Below are positions 36,901 to 49,016 of a DNA stretch of 64,000 nt, piece by piece. Every line of letters starts with the position of its first letter. Within the stretch, counting starts at the first letter, position 1. A model generated the notes under the pieces. That model worked only from the letters and a program-made list of their open reading frames with translations, was not told the DNA's origin and made no database searches. A program made the translations under genes and the position numbers. Origin of the DNA: Rhizopus arrhizus (lineage: Eukaryota > Mucoromycota > Mucoromycetes > Mucorales > Rhizopodaceae); assembly GCA_024220505.1 (NCBI GenBank), contig JAKZZE010000001.1, positions 2,976,001 through 3,040,000 on the forward strand. Reading direction: 5' to 3'.

Positions 36901-38617
36901 CTACAGATGATCTTAGAAATAATAAGATGATGGAGATATGCTGGCCATTTTCTGACTTGTGTTTTTGGTGTAGAAGAATACCAGTAGCTTATGACGCAGT
37001 ATAAGCACTTGAAGCAAAAAAAAAAAAAAGAAGGGAAAAATCTAGTGTCAAATATCTATCATAAGTACAGATAAAGATAAAGGAAAAAAACGAGTGCAAT
37101 AGTTAAACAGGCAGCGGCAACAAAGCAGATCTGGTAGAAATCCGGAGAGATATGATTTATAGTAGTAAGAGAAAGGTAAAAATATGAGTTACAAATATCG
37201 CGTGAAAGTAGGTCAAAGTAGTATTTTTGGGGCATTCTATGCTGCCCATTGTATGCTTTTCTTCCAATGACTAAATGTCTTGAACATGTTATAATACTCT
37301 TGAATAGATTTTCTCTGCTTCCCTAACTGAAATTACGTGTATTTGTTCAATTGTGGAAAATTTTCTTCTAATTTCCTATCTGCAAATTCATGCGTAGTCT
37401 TTTGCACAAAATATTTACGGAATTCGAGGTACAATAAAATTTGCTAGGTCATCTGTTTGGCTTATCTGAAATCAAAATGTTGAATTCGTATCTTGACTGC
37501 CTCTGTTAAGAATATTAACAGAATCATTGGCACCATAATTTATTGCAAAATATTCTTCTACCAAATATTGCAAGGCATTAGTGACTTTAATATTATTTAT
37601 GTAATGAAAAAGATAATCTTTTAATATGGTCCTATAGCAAATATATATCTAAAATAGAAATGATGTCAAAAATTGATTAATTGATTAGTGTCAGATGCAT
37701 TAAGAAGAATATTTGTCTTGCAACCAAAAGCTTTCTAGTTTCGTCTTGGTCATAAACTTTTTATATGTATCTAAAAAAGTGGAAATTTAAATCAGAAATA
37801 AATGTATATATCTATACACGAATTTAACAGTACGCACTGTTTAGAAAATTTCTATGTATACGTATACTTCATATTTTGTGAAAATACATAGCCTTCAGGT
37901 AAAAAATATCCCATCAAGAATTATACAGTATATGATTAATTATTACCTTGTCTTTATTCTGGGCGTCCATTGCACTCTGAATATCACTTGAGTGCCCTTT
38001 TTAAGCTCATGGTATTACCTATCTTTAAGCCAAAGTGGTGATCTAATGTGATGGCGTGGTACATCATGAACATGTAATGTGTAAAGCTCCCATTCAAAAC
38101 AAATTAGGTTGTGATTTAGTTTATTACGATATATATCTTAGTTAAAATCTACAAGTACGGCTATTATTTTTGAATACTTGAACAATCTAAGTTGGGAAAA
38201 CATATCACTACATCTTGTACTAAATTTGGAATAAAGTGTAGAAGAACATCTGCCTCATGCTTAACGTTTGTTTACCGAACTATTTGACATCAAAGTTATG
38301 TCTGCTTGACAACTGCATACTAGTAAGAATTAGATAACGATCATGATTTTTTGAATTGGTGTTTATGTTATTGTTTAAACGCATAAGATACGATACTGTC
38401 CGAGGCGATGTTGGCCAGGGGATAACTATTTATTCTGCAAGCATTACTCAAACATTTGCCTTATGAAACTGTAAATTGTGACATTAAGCATGTGTATTCA
38501 AAAGGATGCAATAATCTTTGTTTTTTACATTAATGCAAACAGATTGTTCTTTAATTACGCGGTAATAATATTATTAATAAATGTTCTAAAATATACAAAT
38601 ATATGTGTTCTTTTTCT
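33961..38617. other. 4.6 kb AT-rich gene desert
   Basis: No supportable gene on either strand; stops are frequent in all frames. Contains A runs at ~34350-34372 (23 bp), 36711-36733 and ~37017-37029. A minus-strand stretch around 37960-38105 reads in one frame like eroded protein (LYTLHVHDVPRHH, KKGTQVIFRVQW) but has stops and no known domain. It separates the two ERG25 copies. Confidence 0.6.
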
Positions 38618-39612
38618 CTAGTTCGACTTCAACTTGCGGCGTTCTTCCGCTTGACGTTTACGATAAGCACGATATTTGACATCAGTTCCAAAGAGATAAT
38701 CCCACCATCTGAAAGATGAAGCATAGTTTCCAATAAATGCTTGATGGTGATAATCGTGGTGATCAGCACCCGCCCAGAAAGGCACCCAGTGACAAAGAGA
38801 CCAAGGGAAGTCGTAGCCAGAGTGAGCATCAATGGCTTGAAAGAGACGTAACACGATCCACAAAAGCATAGTGACCAAATGAAGACCCCATTGAGGTCCC
38901 ATATCAAACAAGTAATAAGAGCAAGCGTGATAAACAAGTGGACCACCCACAGTACCAAAACCTAAAATCATTGTCTCAATAGGGTGGGCGTATTCAGCAG
39001 CAATTCCAAAGGGTGCAGCATATTCATGATGAACTTTGTGAACTCTCTTGTAAAATGGTGGCCAGTGCATAAAGCGATGCATGTGATAATGATAAAAGTC
39101 CTCGAAAATAAAGAAAATGGCTAATTGCGGTAAGACATGTTGCCTGAAAGTATTCATTGTTAGCTAGAAAGGTGAGAAAGTTCATAAAAGATCTAAACTT
39201 ACCAGTCAGGGAAAGGAGCACTAACTCTCATTCCAATAAAGGTAGCCATAGGATGAAAGAGAAGGATCAAAGGACCTTCGAATACAAAATGAGAGTAAAG
39301 TACTTTCTTTGTACAATTCCAGTAGTCATCATTTGAGTTTGACTTATTCTAATCCCAATGGATGTTAGTATGATGAGGGTAAAAGCAATGTGGAGAAAGT
39401 ACCTGTTGAAGCTTGTATCTTTGGAAATAAGGAATAAAGTCGCAGATTAAGAAAGGAATAAAACGACCAAAATAGACAAGCTCGTGCATCAAGAAAGCAA
39501 ATATACCAGTTACGATAAGAGGATTGCGGCCTTCATACATTTGCTCCCATTGTGTTTCGAGCCAACTTAACTGAGTAGTATCAGTCAAGGTAGAATTAGC
39601 TAAGACTTCCAT
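38618..39612 (-). CDS. ERG25: C-4 methylsterol monooxygenase (ERG25)
   Basis: Three exons joining to ~300 residues. The first (39612-~39403) ends in FQRYKLQQ; the second (~39354-39204) gives NKSNSNDDYWNCTKKVLYSH; the third starts before QHVLPQLAIFFIFEDFYHY. The three iron-binding histidine clusters of the fatty-acid hydroxylase superfamily are all present: HRFMH, HKVHHEY and HDYHH, with AEYAHPIE between them. The ER-membrane enzyme performs the stepwise oxidation of C-4 methyl groups in ergosterol synthesis, with Erg26 and Erg27. The C-terminus EERRKLKSN has a K-x-K-x-x-like ER-retention arrangement. Intron coordinates are by eye. Confidence 0.93.
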
Positions 39613-39974
39613 CTTCAACGTCAAAAGGTTAAAAAAATAGAAATATTTGTCAAATAAATAAACAAATTGAAAAAAGGTGTCACATTAGCATCCCTGTCAT
39701 GTCACACAAATTCTGTATCTATGGCCGGTTGCGCTGCTTCTTAAAGTTTGCTACATGCAGAATGCTCATAGTTACTATTTTTTTGATATCTTTGTTATTC
39801 ATAGAAAGAAAGAAAAAATAACATGAGCCTCACTATATTAAGTGATATTTGAGCAATAATAATTTTAATTGTAAGCTACTTTATGCCTCAAATATCAATT
39901 TTATAATTGTGCCTTTGATGGTATAAATTTATGGTCATTATAGAAGCGAGAATTTATAACCCCAAAAGGGGTAT
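39613..39974. other. Promoter of ERG25 / 3' flank of the prenyltransferase gene
   Basis: AT-rich spacer; no coding signal. Both flanking genes are on the minus strand. Confidence 0.5.
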
Positions 39975-41156
39975 TTAAGCATTTAACTTGCTCAGTTTCT
40001 CTTTTCTAAAGTTCCAATATTTTTCTCTGATGATATCCAATTTAGTAGACAATTCATCACACATTTCTAGGGCAGCAGGATCAATAGGTGTTTCTGATTT
40101 CTTGGCGCGTTGTTCGTAGATATCAACATAAGCAGATAATATGTAAGACGATTCAACTTGGATATCAACGAGTTCTTTTAAAAGTGGTTCCATTGTATCC
40201 AAAGACTTATTTGACGCTTCAAGCAATCTATAGCAAAGAGAAATGGTAAATGGTTTGTATAATATATTTTTTTTTCTCCTTACGCTTTTAGATACGACCA
40301 ACTACTTGAATTGTTTGGTGCTAATCGGATTTGTTTTTCGCAAAATCTATAAATAAGTCTAAGTACATACTATCGCAAACAGACAAACTCTGCTCATTTA
40401 CTCTGTCTCTTTTTCAATCACTTCCTCAGTTGGTTGTGTTGGATTTTCAAATAAAACATAATATCTGTAATTCCATGCAGAGTTATTTCTGACGTCATAC
40501 AAGATCAAGTCGCTGGTATATGTCAATTCATTCTCCCAAAGACCAAATCTCTTGACTACCCATTGTCGGTACGACCATCCATGGTAATTCTTTGAATCAT
40601 TTTCCAATATGGAATTAATAAAGCTCAGTTCCCTATCCCCTGTACCCAATTTGTCTACAACAACTTGTCGGTGGTGCCTAAAAGAGTTGTGAATATAATA
40701 AGCCATTTTCCAGTTACTATTATCCTTTATACCAAACTTGGTAGTTTTTTGCCTGGTCTGCTGCTATGCTATCAATATAGTCTAACTCTTCATTGAGATC
40801 TTTGTTTAAGGCAAACAGTACGTTTTGTCTGTAATTCCTGTTTATGTAGATTCATAAGCCTGCTTTTTTTTTTAAATCTGTCTTGTTCTTACCAGACAGT
40901 ATAGTGAGCGGGATTCATATCTATAATATCTTGCGTTAATAATAATACTCGCTCTGATTTTTCATTAGTGCGAATAACAGCTCGAAAGTAATCCATAGCA
41001 TCTTTGTCTACGTGTTTTTGAGTATACGTGCGAAATAGTATATCTTTATTTTTTCTTACAATCTTCAGCATAAGCAATAGGGACAAGTGGATTAGCTCCG
41101 TCGTCTTGAGGTATAGGAGTAACGTCTTTCCAATCTGGATTTTCACAATATAACAT
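39975..41156 (-). CDS. RAM2: Protein farnesyl/geranylgeranyltransferase type I alpha subunit
   Basis: Multi-exon minus-strand gene, ~320 residues. [18 protein letters not shown] near the start is the conserved N-terminal motif of the alpha subunit, followed by serial PPTA repeats: [16 protein letters not shown] with [48 protein letters not shown] and [10 protein letters not shown]. The complex adds C15 or C20 isoprenoids to CaaX-box proteins such as Ras and Rho; the alpha subunit is shared by both enzymes. An ATG at 41156 (MLYCENPDW) is used here; an upstream exon from ~41297 (ATG GCG GCT...) may extend the N-terminus, but its splice phase did not resolve. Ends at TAA 39975-39977. Confidence 0.88.
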
Positions 41157-44100
41157 TTGAATTACTTTTTTTTATAAAGAAGCCAGAGCGCTTTTATGTA
41201 CAATTAAATTTCACCTGAGATTCAATTACAATGCTTCAGAAATCAATGAAGCAAAAAATGCCAATTCATTCTCTGACATTCGTCTTAAAGCCGCCATTTA
41301 TTTCAGAAATTAACGTATAGTAAACGAACCCCACAACTAGGGCAAAAGCTCTCAAAGTAACTACTTTGAAAACCTTACTAGTGTTTATTTATTTATTTCC
41401 TTTCTTACTTTCATCCTTTCGTTTTCACCCTTGGTCCTAAAGGACTTTAGCTTTCTTCTACACTTCTTTTTACTTTAACAAGGCGAAATGATATTTATAA
41501 AGCATCATACACCCATCACGGTCATTTAAATATAGATAAACTAATTGTTTAATCATATAATGAACAAAAAGTGAATAAAGGGAATCTATGCCTGAAGGTA
41601 ATTACGAATTTTTATTTAAATATTATGGACCTTTAGTTCATGATATAGTACAACAAAAGGAGCTTGATTTACTATTATAACACGAATAAGTTGACAATTG
41701 AATGCATCTTTTGGTATTACCTTCCACCGCCTGTGCGTGGAGGAGGTTCAGGAAAATCTAAGCCATCAATTATTATTCCGTTCTTCATATTATAATGAAT
41801 GTAATAAGAAGTTTTATTTTAAGAACGCTAATTATATTCTATTCAATATGTTGTCAATTGATTGTTTTATGTACAGTTTATAGGTTATTTATTTAATGAT
41901 ATAATGAAAATTAAACGATTCTGTTTTACGATACAACAGCAAAAACATTGATCAGTTTTACTACTACAATTAATTAGCTATATATCAAGTCGAATAACTC
42001 CCCAATCTTCCTCCATAACTCCCCAACTGTCAAGTGTGGTGTTTAATAGAGATATAATTAAGAAAGATATACCAAATTATTAGTCATTCATTTGGAAAAA
42101 ATAATGAAATTTTCTTAAAGAGATGCGCCTATATTCATTCAATATGTTGTCAACAACTTGTATTATTATCAGTTGAATTCAATCAAAAGGAAAGACAATC
42201 ATGCCAGCACACTTATCACAAAGTTTTAAAGTTAGTTCATTTGATTGTTTAGTACGCATGATGCTATTATACTTGGCTTTTGAGATGTAAGACACCACAA
42301 GGGTAATAAAGTTATGCTTTCATTTCAAAAGAAAAGAACTAAAAGCAGCATTTGTATACACTGATTTATTGCGGTCGTTAATCTTTTACATGAAAAAAAA
42401 TTACGGATTTCAAAAGTGAAATAGTATACGCAGGTTATTTACACCAAGATCAACTTATCAAGGTAAACATAAGATAAAATGTAGTCAAAATATACAATGC
42501 ATTCAAAGCATACAACTTCTTAAATATAAATCCCATCATTACTTCTTTCTTTCATGAAAAGCATAGTAACACCTGATGTTCTTTTTTAAAAGTAGATGGC
42601 AAAACTGACTTGAAAACTTTTTCTTTTTATTGATTATAACTGAAGGAATTGTGTAGAAATGAAAGGGTGATATATATATCTGTGTTGGTGCGCATTTGCT
42701 ATAAACCTATAATCCATTGTTCACAATAGCATTATGATTTTAAACAAAAATACCGTTTTATTCAATAATATTGCTTCATTATCAAACTGGTTTGGGATTC
42801 AGTTGAAGACCATATTTCTATTGAAGCATACAAATACGTTAGCTATAACTACTTTGCTAATTTAGCTTTTGTGTAGTAAATTTAGAAAGAATGCTGCTGG
42901 TTAATTTTACATGCTCAAAATCAAAAAATTTCTTGAACCCTGCATGAGATACTGAAGATTTCACAAAGGATATAAAGAAAAAAAGAGGGCTTTCTTTGAC
43001 AATAGGACTTTTGACAGTCTAACGTTATCAATAGCTCAGCATTCACTGTTGTACTCTAAGTTAAATATGCAGGTTTTCAATGCTAAGATAATTAAATCAT
43101 TCATACTGCTTATTTATTTCTTAACAAATTATGTCACCCAAATAGCTTAAGATATAACACAGCAGCCATTAGGAAAGCTACGTTCTCATACCATTAGTTA
43201 TTGTATTCTAGATTTTATGTAATCAAAACTTACAGTTTGGTTGAATAGGATGGACCTGGATCATATGCAGTTTGAGTATATGCTACTTTGTTAATCATAT
43301 ATTGTTATTAATGAAATTTTGTAAAAATACGAGAAAATATAACAATATATATAGAAATTATACAATGTCAGTCAATGACTGTTTGTCTATAATAGGATTA
43401 ACATCGGAGAGCAGTACCCAAACCGTTTGCGGTTTGCACAATGCAAAATAATACTTTACCTTCAATTAACCAAATTATCTTCTACAATCTAATGTATAAA
43501 CAATGGAAGACCATTTATCAACAAAGTAAATAATGAACTTTTGAAGGAGTATGTAAAAAACTCATAAAATGAATGAAACAGGATTTGCTATTTATGTTTC
43601 AGTAAGTATACAACTGATTTAAAGCCTGTTTTTTAAGTTCTACACATGATGATTAGAAAGTAATCTTTCATTGCATTATTGATATTTATCCAATTGTTAA
43701 ATAAAACAAAAACAAAATACTTTTTAAAGATTAAACAATGGATGAAAGGGTAATTGTATTTTCGCTCTGATATTATGATTCAAATTCAGTAGCCAATTCA
43801 ATTTTTTTTTTTTGGCGGTTTAGATTTAGCTTAAAAGAGCAATTCTTAATGTGTAAAAGCTTGAAATCACAGTTGGATATAAGGAAAACAGATTATTGAC
43901 GCAGTTTGTTTATTAGTTTGAATAAATGATTGTACAACCAATTTTTCTTTTCTTGGATTGTTAGGAAATGATACAGCAGCTTTTGTCATTACTAATTGTA
44001 AAGCGTAATTATCAATACTTTTTGTCATCATTTATGTACCAACAAAAACTTACAATTTGGTGCTTGGACTAAAGGTAACGGCTTGGAGGCTTACTGTTTC

Positions 44101-45092
44101 GATATCCATGTTGTTTAATGAAGCATCAAAGAGAATGAAGCATGTACTTATATGGATGACTGTATGTTGTCAGTCAAGCGTACATTGTATATTGATTATA
44201 TAAAATTTGTGTAAATGCCAATAGAATTTTAAAAATGCTCTTTTTGACGACTATTTCTTTGTAATTAAAACCATTGCATAGTCACAGGCTTTTGTATTTC
44301 AATAGCACAGAAATAAAATGAACATCTTTTAGATGGGATATGATAGGGATTGATTTAAACCATTCGCAATAAAAAACGCAATTGTTAATCACAATCAAGA
44401 GCATCTCCTTTATTAACACAGCATGTTAGATATGTATCTCACAAGAGACAGTAATACTGTTGTACACACGTCATTAAAAAGAAAAAAAAAAAGACGTTTA
44501 CGGAAATAAAGCAAACTGCAACTCATGAAGATTGACATCCTTTTTTTTTTTTTTTTTTTTTTTTTGAAAGATATCGATAGGCTATAATACAAAAGTTTAA
44601 CACGGCGTTTTTACTTTTTCAATTATATAAAAGCACATACACACAAAAAGTACGCGTTAGGTTAATGATTCTGATAGAAATCCAGAGTTACTTAAGCAGA
44701 TGTCATAAATTTTTAGTAGAGATATCCAAAGCTATTATGTACGTGATATTCTTGAGCTTCAAACCTTGAGCCGAATAGCGAGTATGGAGTTAGTAAAAAA
44801 AAAAAAAAAAAAAAAAAAGGCAGTACAGGTGTTTAGTACTTTTTTTTAAAATTTTGCGTTCCTTTTACTTGTATTCTTCTTCTACTTATTGTATTACACA
44901 TGCATGTACTTTATACTGTTATTTTGTATGCAATTTTTGGTGTTATAAAAAAAGAGGCTTATTAAAAAATATGCCACGTACTCTTTGTTTTATTTGCTTA
45001 AATGGGATGAATTGTAGCACGTTTTTTCTACTTTTAATTTCCGCTTTTTTATTTTTTATTTATTTCTCTCTCATTGTTTTTATTGTAAAGTA
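41157..45092. other. 3.8 kb AT-rich gene-poor region
   Basis: No complete gene. Two short minus-strand C-terminus-like pieces are visible: 41717-41782 (preceded by an AG; ends DFPEPPPRTGGGR-stop) and ~41990-42042 (ends WGVMEEDWGVIRLDI-stop). They could be last exons or relics of unnamed genes. Also has T/A runs at ~44541-44565 and 44796-44818. The last ~200 bp are the promoter of the phosphatase gene. Confidence 0.45.
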
Positions 45093-46587
45093 ATGGGTAA
45101 TTCACTTTCAAAAAAGAAAAAATTAAACAAGAAGAAGAAATCTTCACGACCTATACCACCACGTATTGATATCAATGGGCAAGAAAATGAACATAGCACA
45201 AATACAGCACGATCCATCAATTCTATTTTAGTCACTTCTTCTAACCATCGAAAGAACCAACCGACTAATACAAGCAACTCAGGCTTATCACAACTGAATC
45301 CAAATTTTCCAACTAATAATGAAGACACAATACAGGTGGATCCATTCAAAGGAAAAGTAGAACACCCTCAACAACATAAATTATTAGCACAATCCGATTT
45401 TTGGCCACCAAAGAATAATGGACAACAAAGTTTGGATGTGATAGAAAACGATAATAATCAATTGACTGTATCCTCTGTGAATCAATTAACAACTCATTCG
45501 ATTAACAGTATTCAAGGTGGATTACAAATTGATGATTACATTCGTCGATTGTTAGATGCAGGATATGCAAGCAAAGTACCTAAACAGTTATGTTTAAAGA
45601 ATGCAGAAGTGACATTGATTTGTAGAACAGCAATGGAAATTTTCCTAAGTCAACCTGTAAGTAGACTGTTTGAGGAATGAATGAGTTGAAATTAATAAGA
45701 GTACAAGTCATTATTAGAACTTTCTGCACCTGTCAAAATAGTAGGTGACACACATGGACAATATACAGATTTACTTAGATTATTTGACATGGGTGGATTT
45801 CCACCTTCATCGAATTACCTATTCTTGGGTGATTATGTGGATAGAGGAAAACAAAGCTTAGAGACATTTTTGTTATTACTTTGTTACAAGATTAAATATC
45901 CAGAAAACTTTTTTATTTTAAGAGGCAATCATGAATCTGCTAATGTCACTAAAGGTAACGATAAAAAGTATACAAGCCCAAGGTACTGAAGTGTAAATAG
46001 TTTATGGTTTCTATGATGAATGTAAAAGAAGACTGAATCCAAAGATGTGGAAGATATTTGTTGATGTATTCAACACATTACCTATTGCAGCCTTAGTTGC
46101 TGGCAAAATATTCTGTGTTCACGGTGGGTTGAGTCCGTCACTTTCAAGTATGGATGATATACGTAATATTCAAAGACCCACTGATGTACCTGATTACGGG
46201 CTACTGAATGATTTATTATGGGCGGATCCAGCAGATATTACGGCGAATTGGGAAGAAAATGAAAGAGGTGTTTCTTATGTGTTTGGTAAAAAAGTGATTA
46301 ATGACTTTTTATCTAAATTTGATTTGGATCTTGTCTGTCGAGCACATATGGTACAATTTGTATATATAAAGTATTTAATGTAAATAGGGCTTATACGATA
46401 ATCATAGGTAGTAGAAGATGGATATCAATTCTTTGGTGATCGTACATTGGTTACTATATTTAGCGCACCCAATTATTGTGGTGAATTTGATAATTTTGCT
46501 GCAATTATGAGTGTCAATGAGGAATTACTCTGTAGCTTTGAGCTATTAACACCTATGGATCACCCACTGACAGTTAAATCGAGATAA
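45093..46587 (+). CDS. PPZ-type serine/threonine protein phosphatase
   Basis: Exons 45093-45656, 45702-45954, 46001-46350 and 46408-46587 give 448 residues. [10 protein letters not shown] is an N-myristoylation signal followed by a basic patch, as in yeast Ppz1/Ppz2; a low-complexity polar region runs to ~145. The PP1-like catalytic domain has [45 protein letters not shown] and [11 protein letters not shown]. The pieces [20 protein letters not shown] and [10 protein letters not shown] favour PPZ over classical PP1. PPZ phosphatases act at the plasma membrane on potassium/sodium homeostasis and cell-wall integrity. Oddities: GD(T)HG where Ile/Val is usual and GNHES in place of GNHEC; metal-binding Asp/His/Asn residues are kept. 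The N-terminal region is much shorter than in yeast Ppz1. Confidence 0.92.
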
Positions 46588-46699
46588 AAAAAGTATATTC
46601 CCTTTCCCCTTTTTCTCTTTTATTCACACAATAATAATAATTTTGTTCTATTTTATTCTATTATTTCATAGGTTTTGCTTGTTCTTCAAATTTCTTTTT

Positions 46700-46746
<47 letters not shown>

Positions 46747-47423
46747 AGAGGGAAAGGAAAGAATCATGCCTTCATTTGGAGAATACTGTTGCAGATCTTT
46801 TGTAACCCATATGATACACTTCCCCTTTTTTGATCGGCCAATTTTTCTTATTGGTCAATAAATTATTAAAATCACACTAAATATAAAACAAACAAAGAGG
46901 AGTGAGGGAAAGTAGCCTGGGATCTGTTCTTATTAAATCCTTTATAAGTCATAATGTGAAACTAAGAATATAAATGTTACCAACAAAAAAATAAAAGTGC
47001 TTAACTCGTATAATAAATGATACCCAAATAAAGTAAAAATAATTTGAAAGCCGATCGATTTAATTATAATAAGAGTAACTTGTATCCATGTGTGTTTCAT
47101 ATAAATAAAACTAATAAGCTTACAAACAGAAAAAGAGAAAGTATAAGGGGGTAGCAGTAAAGGGAGTACTAGGATAAAAAGTAGATGAAAAAAAGTAAAG
47201 GATGTCCCGCGTAAGACACGCACACACTCTCCTTATATGTTCATATCAGGGACAAAAAGTAACTTTTCATTACTTTTTAAAATCAAAGGGATTTGGAGTA
47301 AGAAAGGGCGCTTAAGAGAGAGATAGAGAGATAGAGAGAGAAAGGGAGGCTGGGAAATCCTATAAAAAAAGAGAAAAGAAATTTTCATCTTTCTTTCGTT
47401 TGTTATACACATTCAGAGAAAAT
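46588..47423. other. Intergenic with 39-A tract and GA-rich promoter
   Basis: Contains a 39 bp A run (46706-46744) shortly after the phosphatase 3' end and a GAGAGAGATAGAGAG block at ~47318-47346, ~80 bp before the zinc-finger ATG. Open frames across the A run are artefacts. Confidence 0.6.
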
Positions 47424-47906
47424 ATGTATAATTATTATACACCAAAAGAACAAGACAATGGTTTTTACTTTAATATACCTTTGATGGACTTTACATTCTT
47501 TGATTATTTACTACTCTTTTCTTATGATTGGTCTACTACTACTACACCCCCTCCTCCTCCTCCTCCTATCACTACTATTGATGCCAATTCTTCACCTGAG
47601 ACAGTTTCTATAGACTGTCCTCAAACTGAAACTTTTGTACAAGATGCAGAAAAGGTAGACATGTCTCATAAACGGTTCAAGTGTGATTATTGTTCAAGAC
47701 CATTTTCGCGTAAACATGATTTGGAACGCCATATGCGTGTTCACACGGGTGAAAAACCTTATGTTTGTCCTTGTTGTAAAAAGGCATTTCCTAGAAGTGA
47801 TGCTCTAAAGCGTCATATTCAAATTGAAAGTAAATGCCGTACTAGTGATGAAGTGTTGGCTTTTCATAGACAAAGAACGAGAAGGACAAGGAAATATAAA
47901 AAATAA
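47424..47906 (+). CDS. C2H2 zinc-finger transcription factor
   Basis: Single exon, 160 residues. An N-terminal region with aromatic/hydrophobic content and a Pro tract (TTTTPPPPPPP) precedes two adjacent zinc fingers near the C-terminus. Finger 1 is FKCDYCSRPFSRKHDLERHMRVH, described by its ligands C-x2-C-x12-H-x3-H. The linker is TGEKPY. Finger 2 is C-x2-C-x12-H-x5-C, i.e. C2HC with Cys as the last ligand. It ends in a strongly basic tail (HRQRTRRTRKYKK). Finger 1's helix (RKHDLERH) and the second C2HC finger are typical of Crz1/Prz1-like and related fungal regulators. Target genes unknown. Confidence 0.88.
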   Translation: MYNYYTPKEQDNGFYFNIPLMDFTFFDYLLLFSYDWSTTTTPPPPPPPITTIDANSSPETVSIDCPQTETFVQDAEKVDMSHKRFKCDYCSRPFSRKHDLERHMRVHTGEKPYVCPCCKKAFPRSDALKRHIQIESKCRTSDEVLAFHRQRTRRTRKYKK

Positions 47907-48201
47907 TGTACAGCATTTGTTTTCATTCTCTATTGTTCATATTATTTCATACATAAAGGCTGTTGACAGTATCTTATTTCTCTTCCCCTAATCACCTTAT
48001 ATGTGCTTATATATCCATCCCTTTATAAAAATATGCCCTTTTAGAAAAAAAATAAAGTTGTATGCAAACTATCACCACTTTTCATAAGGTTCCTCATGAA
48101 ATATAGGAATTACTATAAATGACAAGTGAAGTCTAAACTATTTATTTCCTTATTAATACAACAACGACAAGAAAAAGAAAAGAGGGAGGAAAGTAATATG
48201 A

Positions 48202-49016
48202 TTAAGAAGAGATAGTAATTTGATCATCATCAACGATAGGATTTTGTGCTAATCTTGGTAAATAAATAGACTGTGTAGCAAGACGCGTTTCTTGTTGTGG
48301 ATTGTGTGTGATTAAGATACACGTACGTCCTTTTAATGACTTCTCAACTAATAATGTAGATTCTGGATCTAAAGCAGATGTAGGTTCTATCGTAAAATGC
48401 AGTGAGTTTTCTATTTCCATAATCTATCAACTTACCATCTAATAATAGTATTTCTGGATTTAAAGCAAATGCGATAGCTAAAGCAGCTCTCTGCATCTCA
48501 CCACCTGATAAACAGCTCCAATTCTCATAAAAATGACTTTCAGATAAATTCCAATCTAGTCCAATTTTGATCTATTACTCATCATATAAGTACTAACTAA
48601 TACTACATAAGGTTTTACTCACTGGATCGCCCACGTATTTTCCTTTTTGTGAAGTATAACTTTTGGCCATATTAAATAAATCCATGGGTGTACCAGGATG
48701 AACAGCAGGTCTTTGAGGTACATACATCACTCTTGAACGCCAGGTTGGTATACCGTAATGTGAAGGACTATGTCCATAAAGACTACTCCTTCCTTCTGAA
48801 TAGGGAACTAATTCAGCTAAACACTTTAATAAAGTCGTCTTTCTATCACAATCATATCATTAGTGTATCAATGCCTAATTTATGTATTTACCCTGCACCA
48901 CTGGGTCCTCTCAAGACTAATATATCTCCTTTTTCTAATTCAATATTCACTTCCTTAAATAACCAACGTCCATCCTCTAATTGCATAGAGATCCCTAAGG
49001 CTTCAAACATGGGCAT
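48202..49016 (-). CDS. Stand-alone ABC ATPase (STAR1/YbbL-FetA-like)
   Basis: Four exons, ~245 residues, a single nucleotide-binding domain with no membrane helices. Walker A GPSGAGKTT is rebuilt across an intron at ~48840-48891; the Q-loop is YVPQRPA; signature LSGGEMQRAA; Walker B EILLLDEPTSALD, again across an intron; H-loop ITHN. ORF starts at ATG 49016 (MPMFEALGIS); a second ATG follows two codons later. A half-transporter of this size resembles bacterial YbbL/FetA and plant STAR1 ATPases, which pair with a separate permease (FetB/STAR2, e.g. for metal or UDP-glucose export). No partner permease is in the window. Ends at TAA 48202-48204. Confidence 0.8.

Noticed and set aside
33961..45092. 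Calling the gene deserts a centromere
   Set aside because: AT-richness and nearby LINEs are suggestive only; no defined motif or binding data is available from sequence alone.
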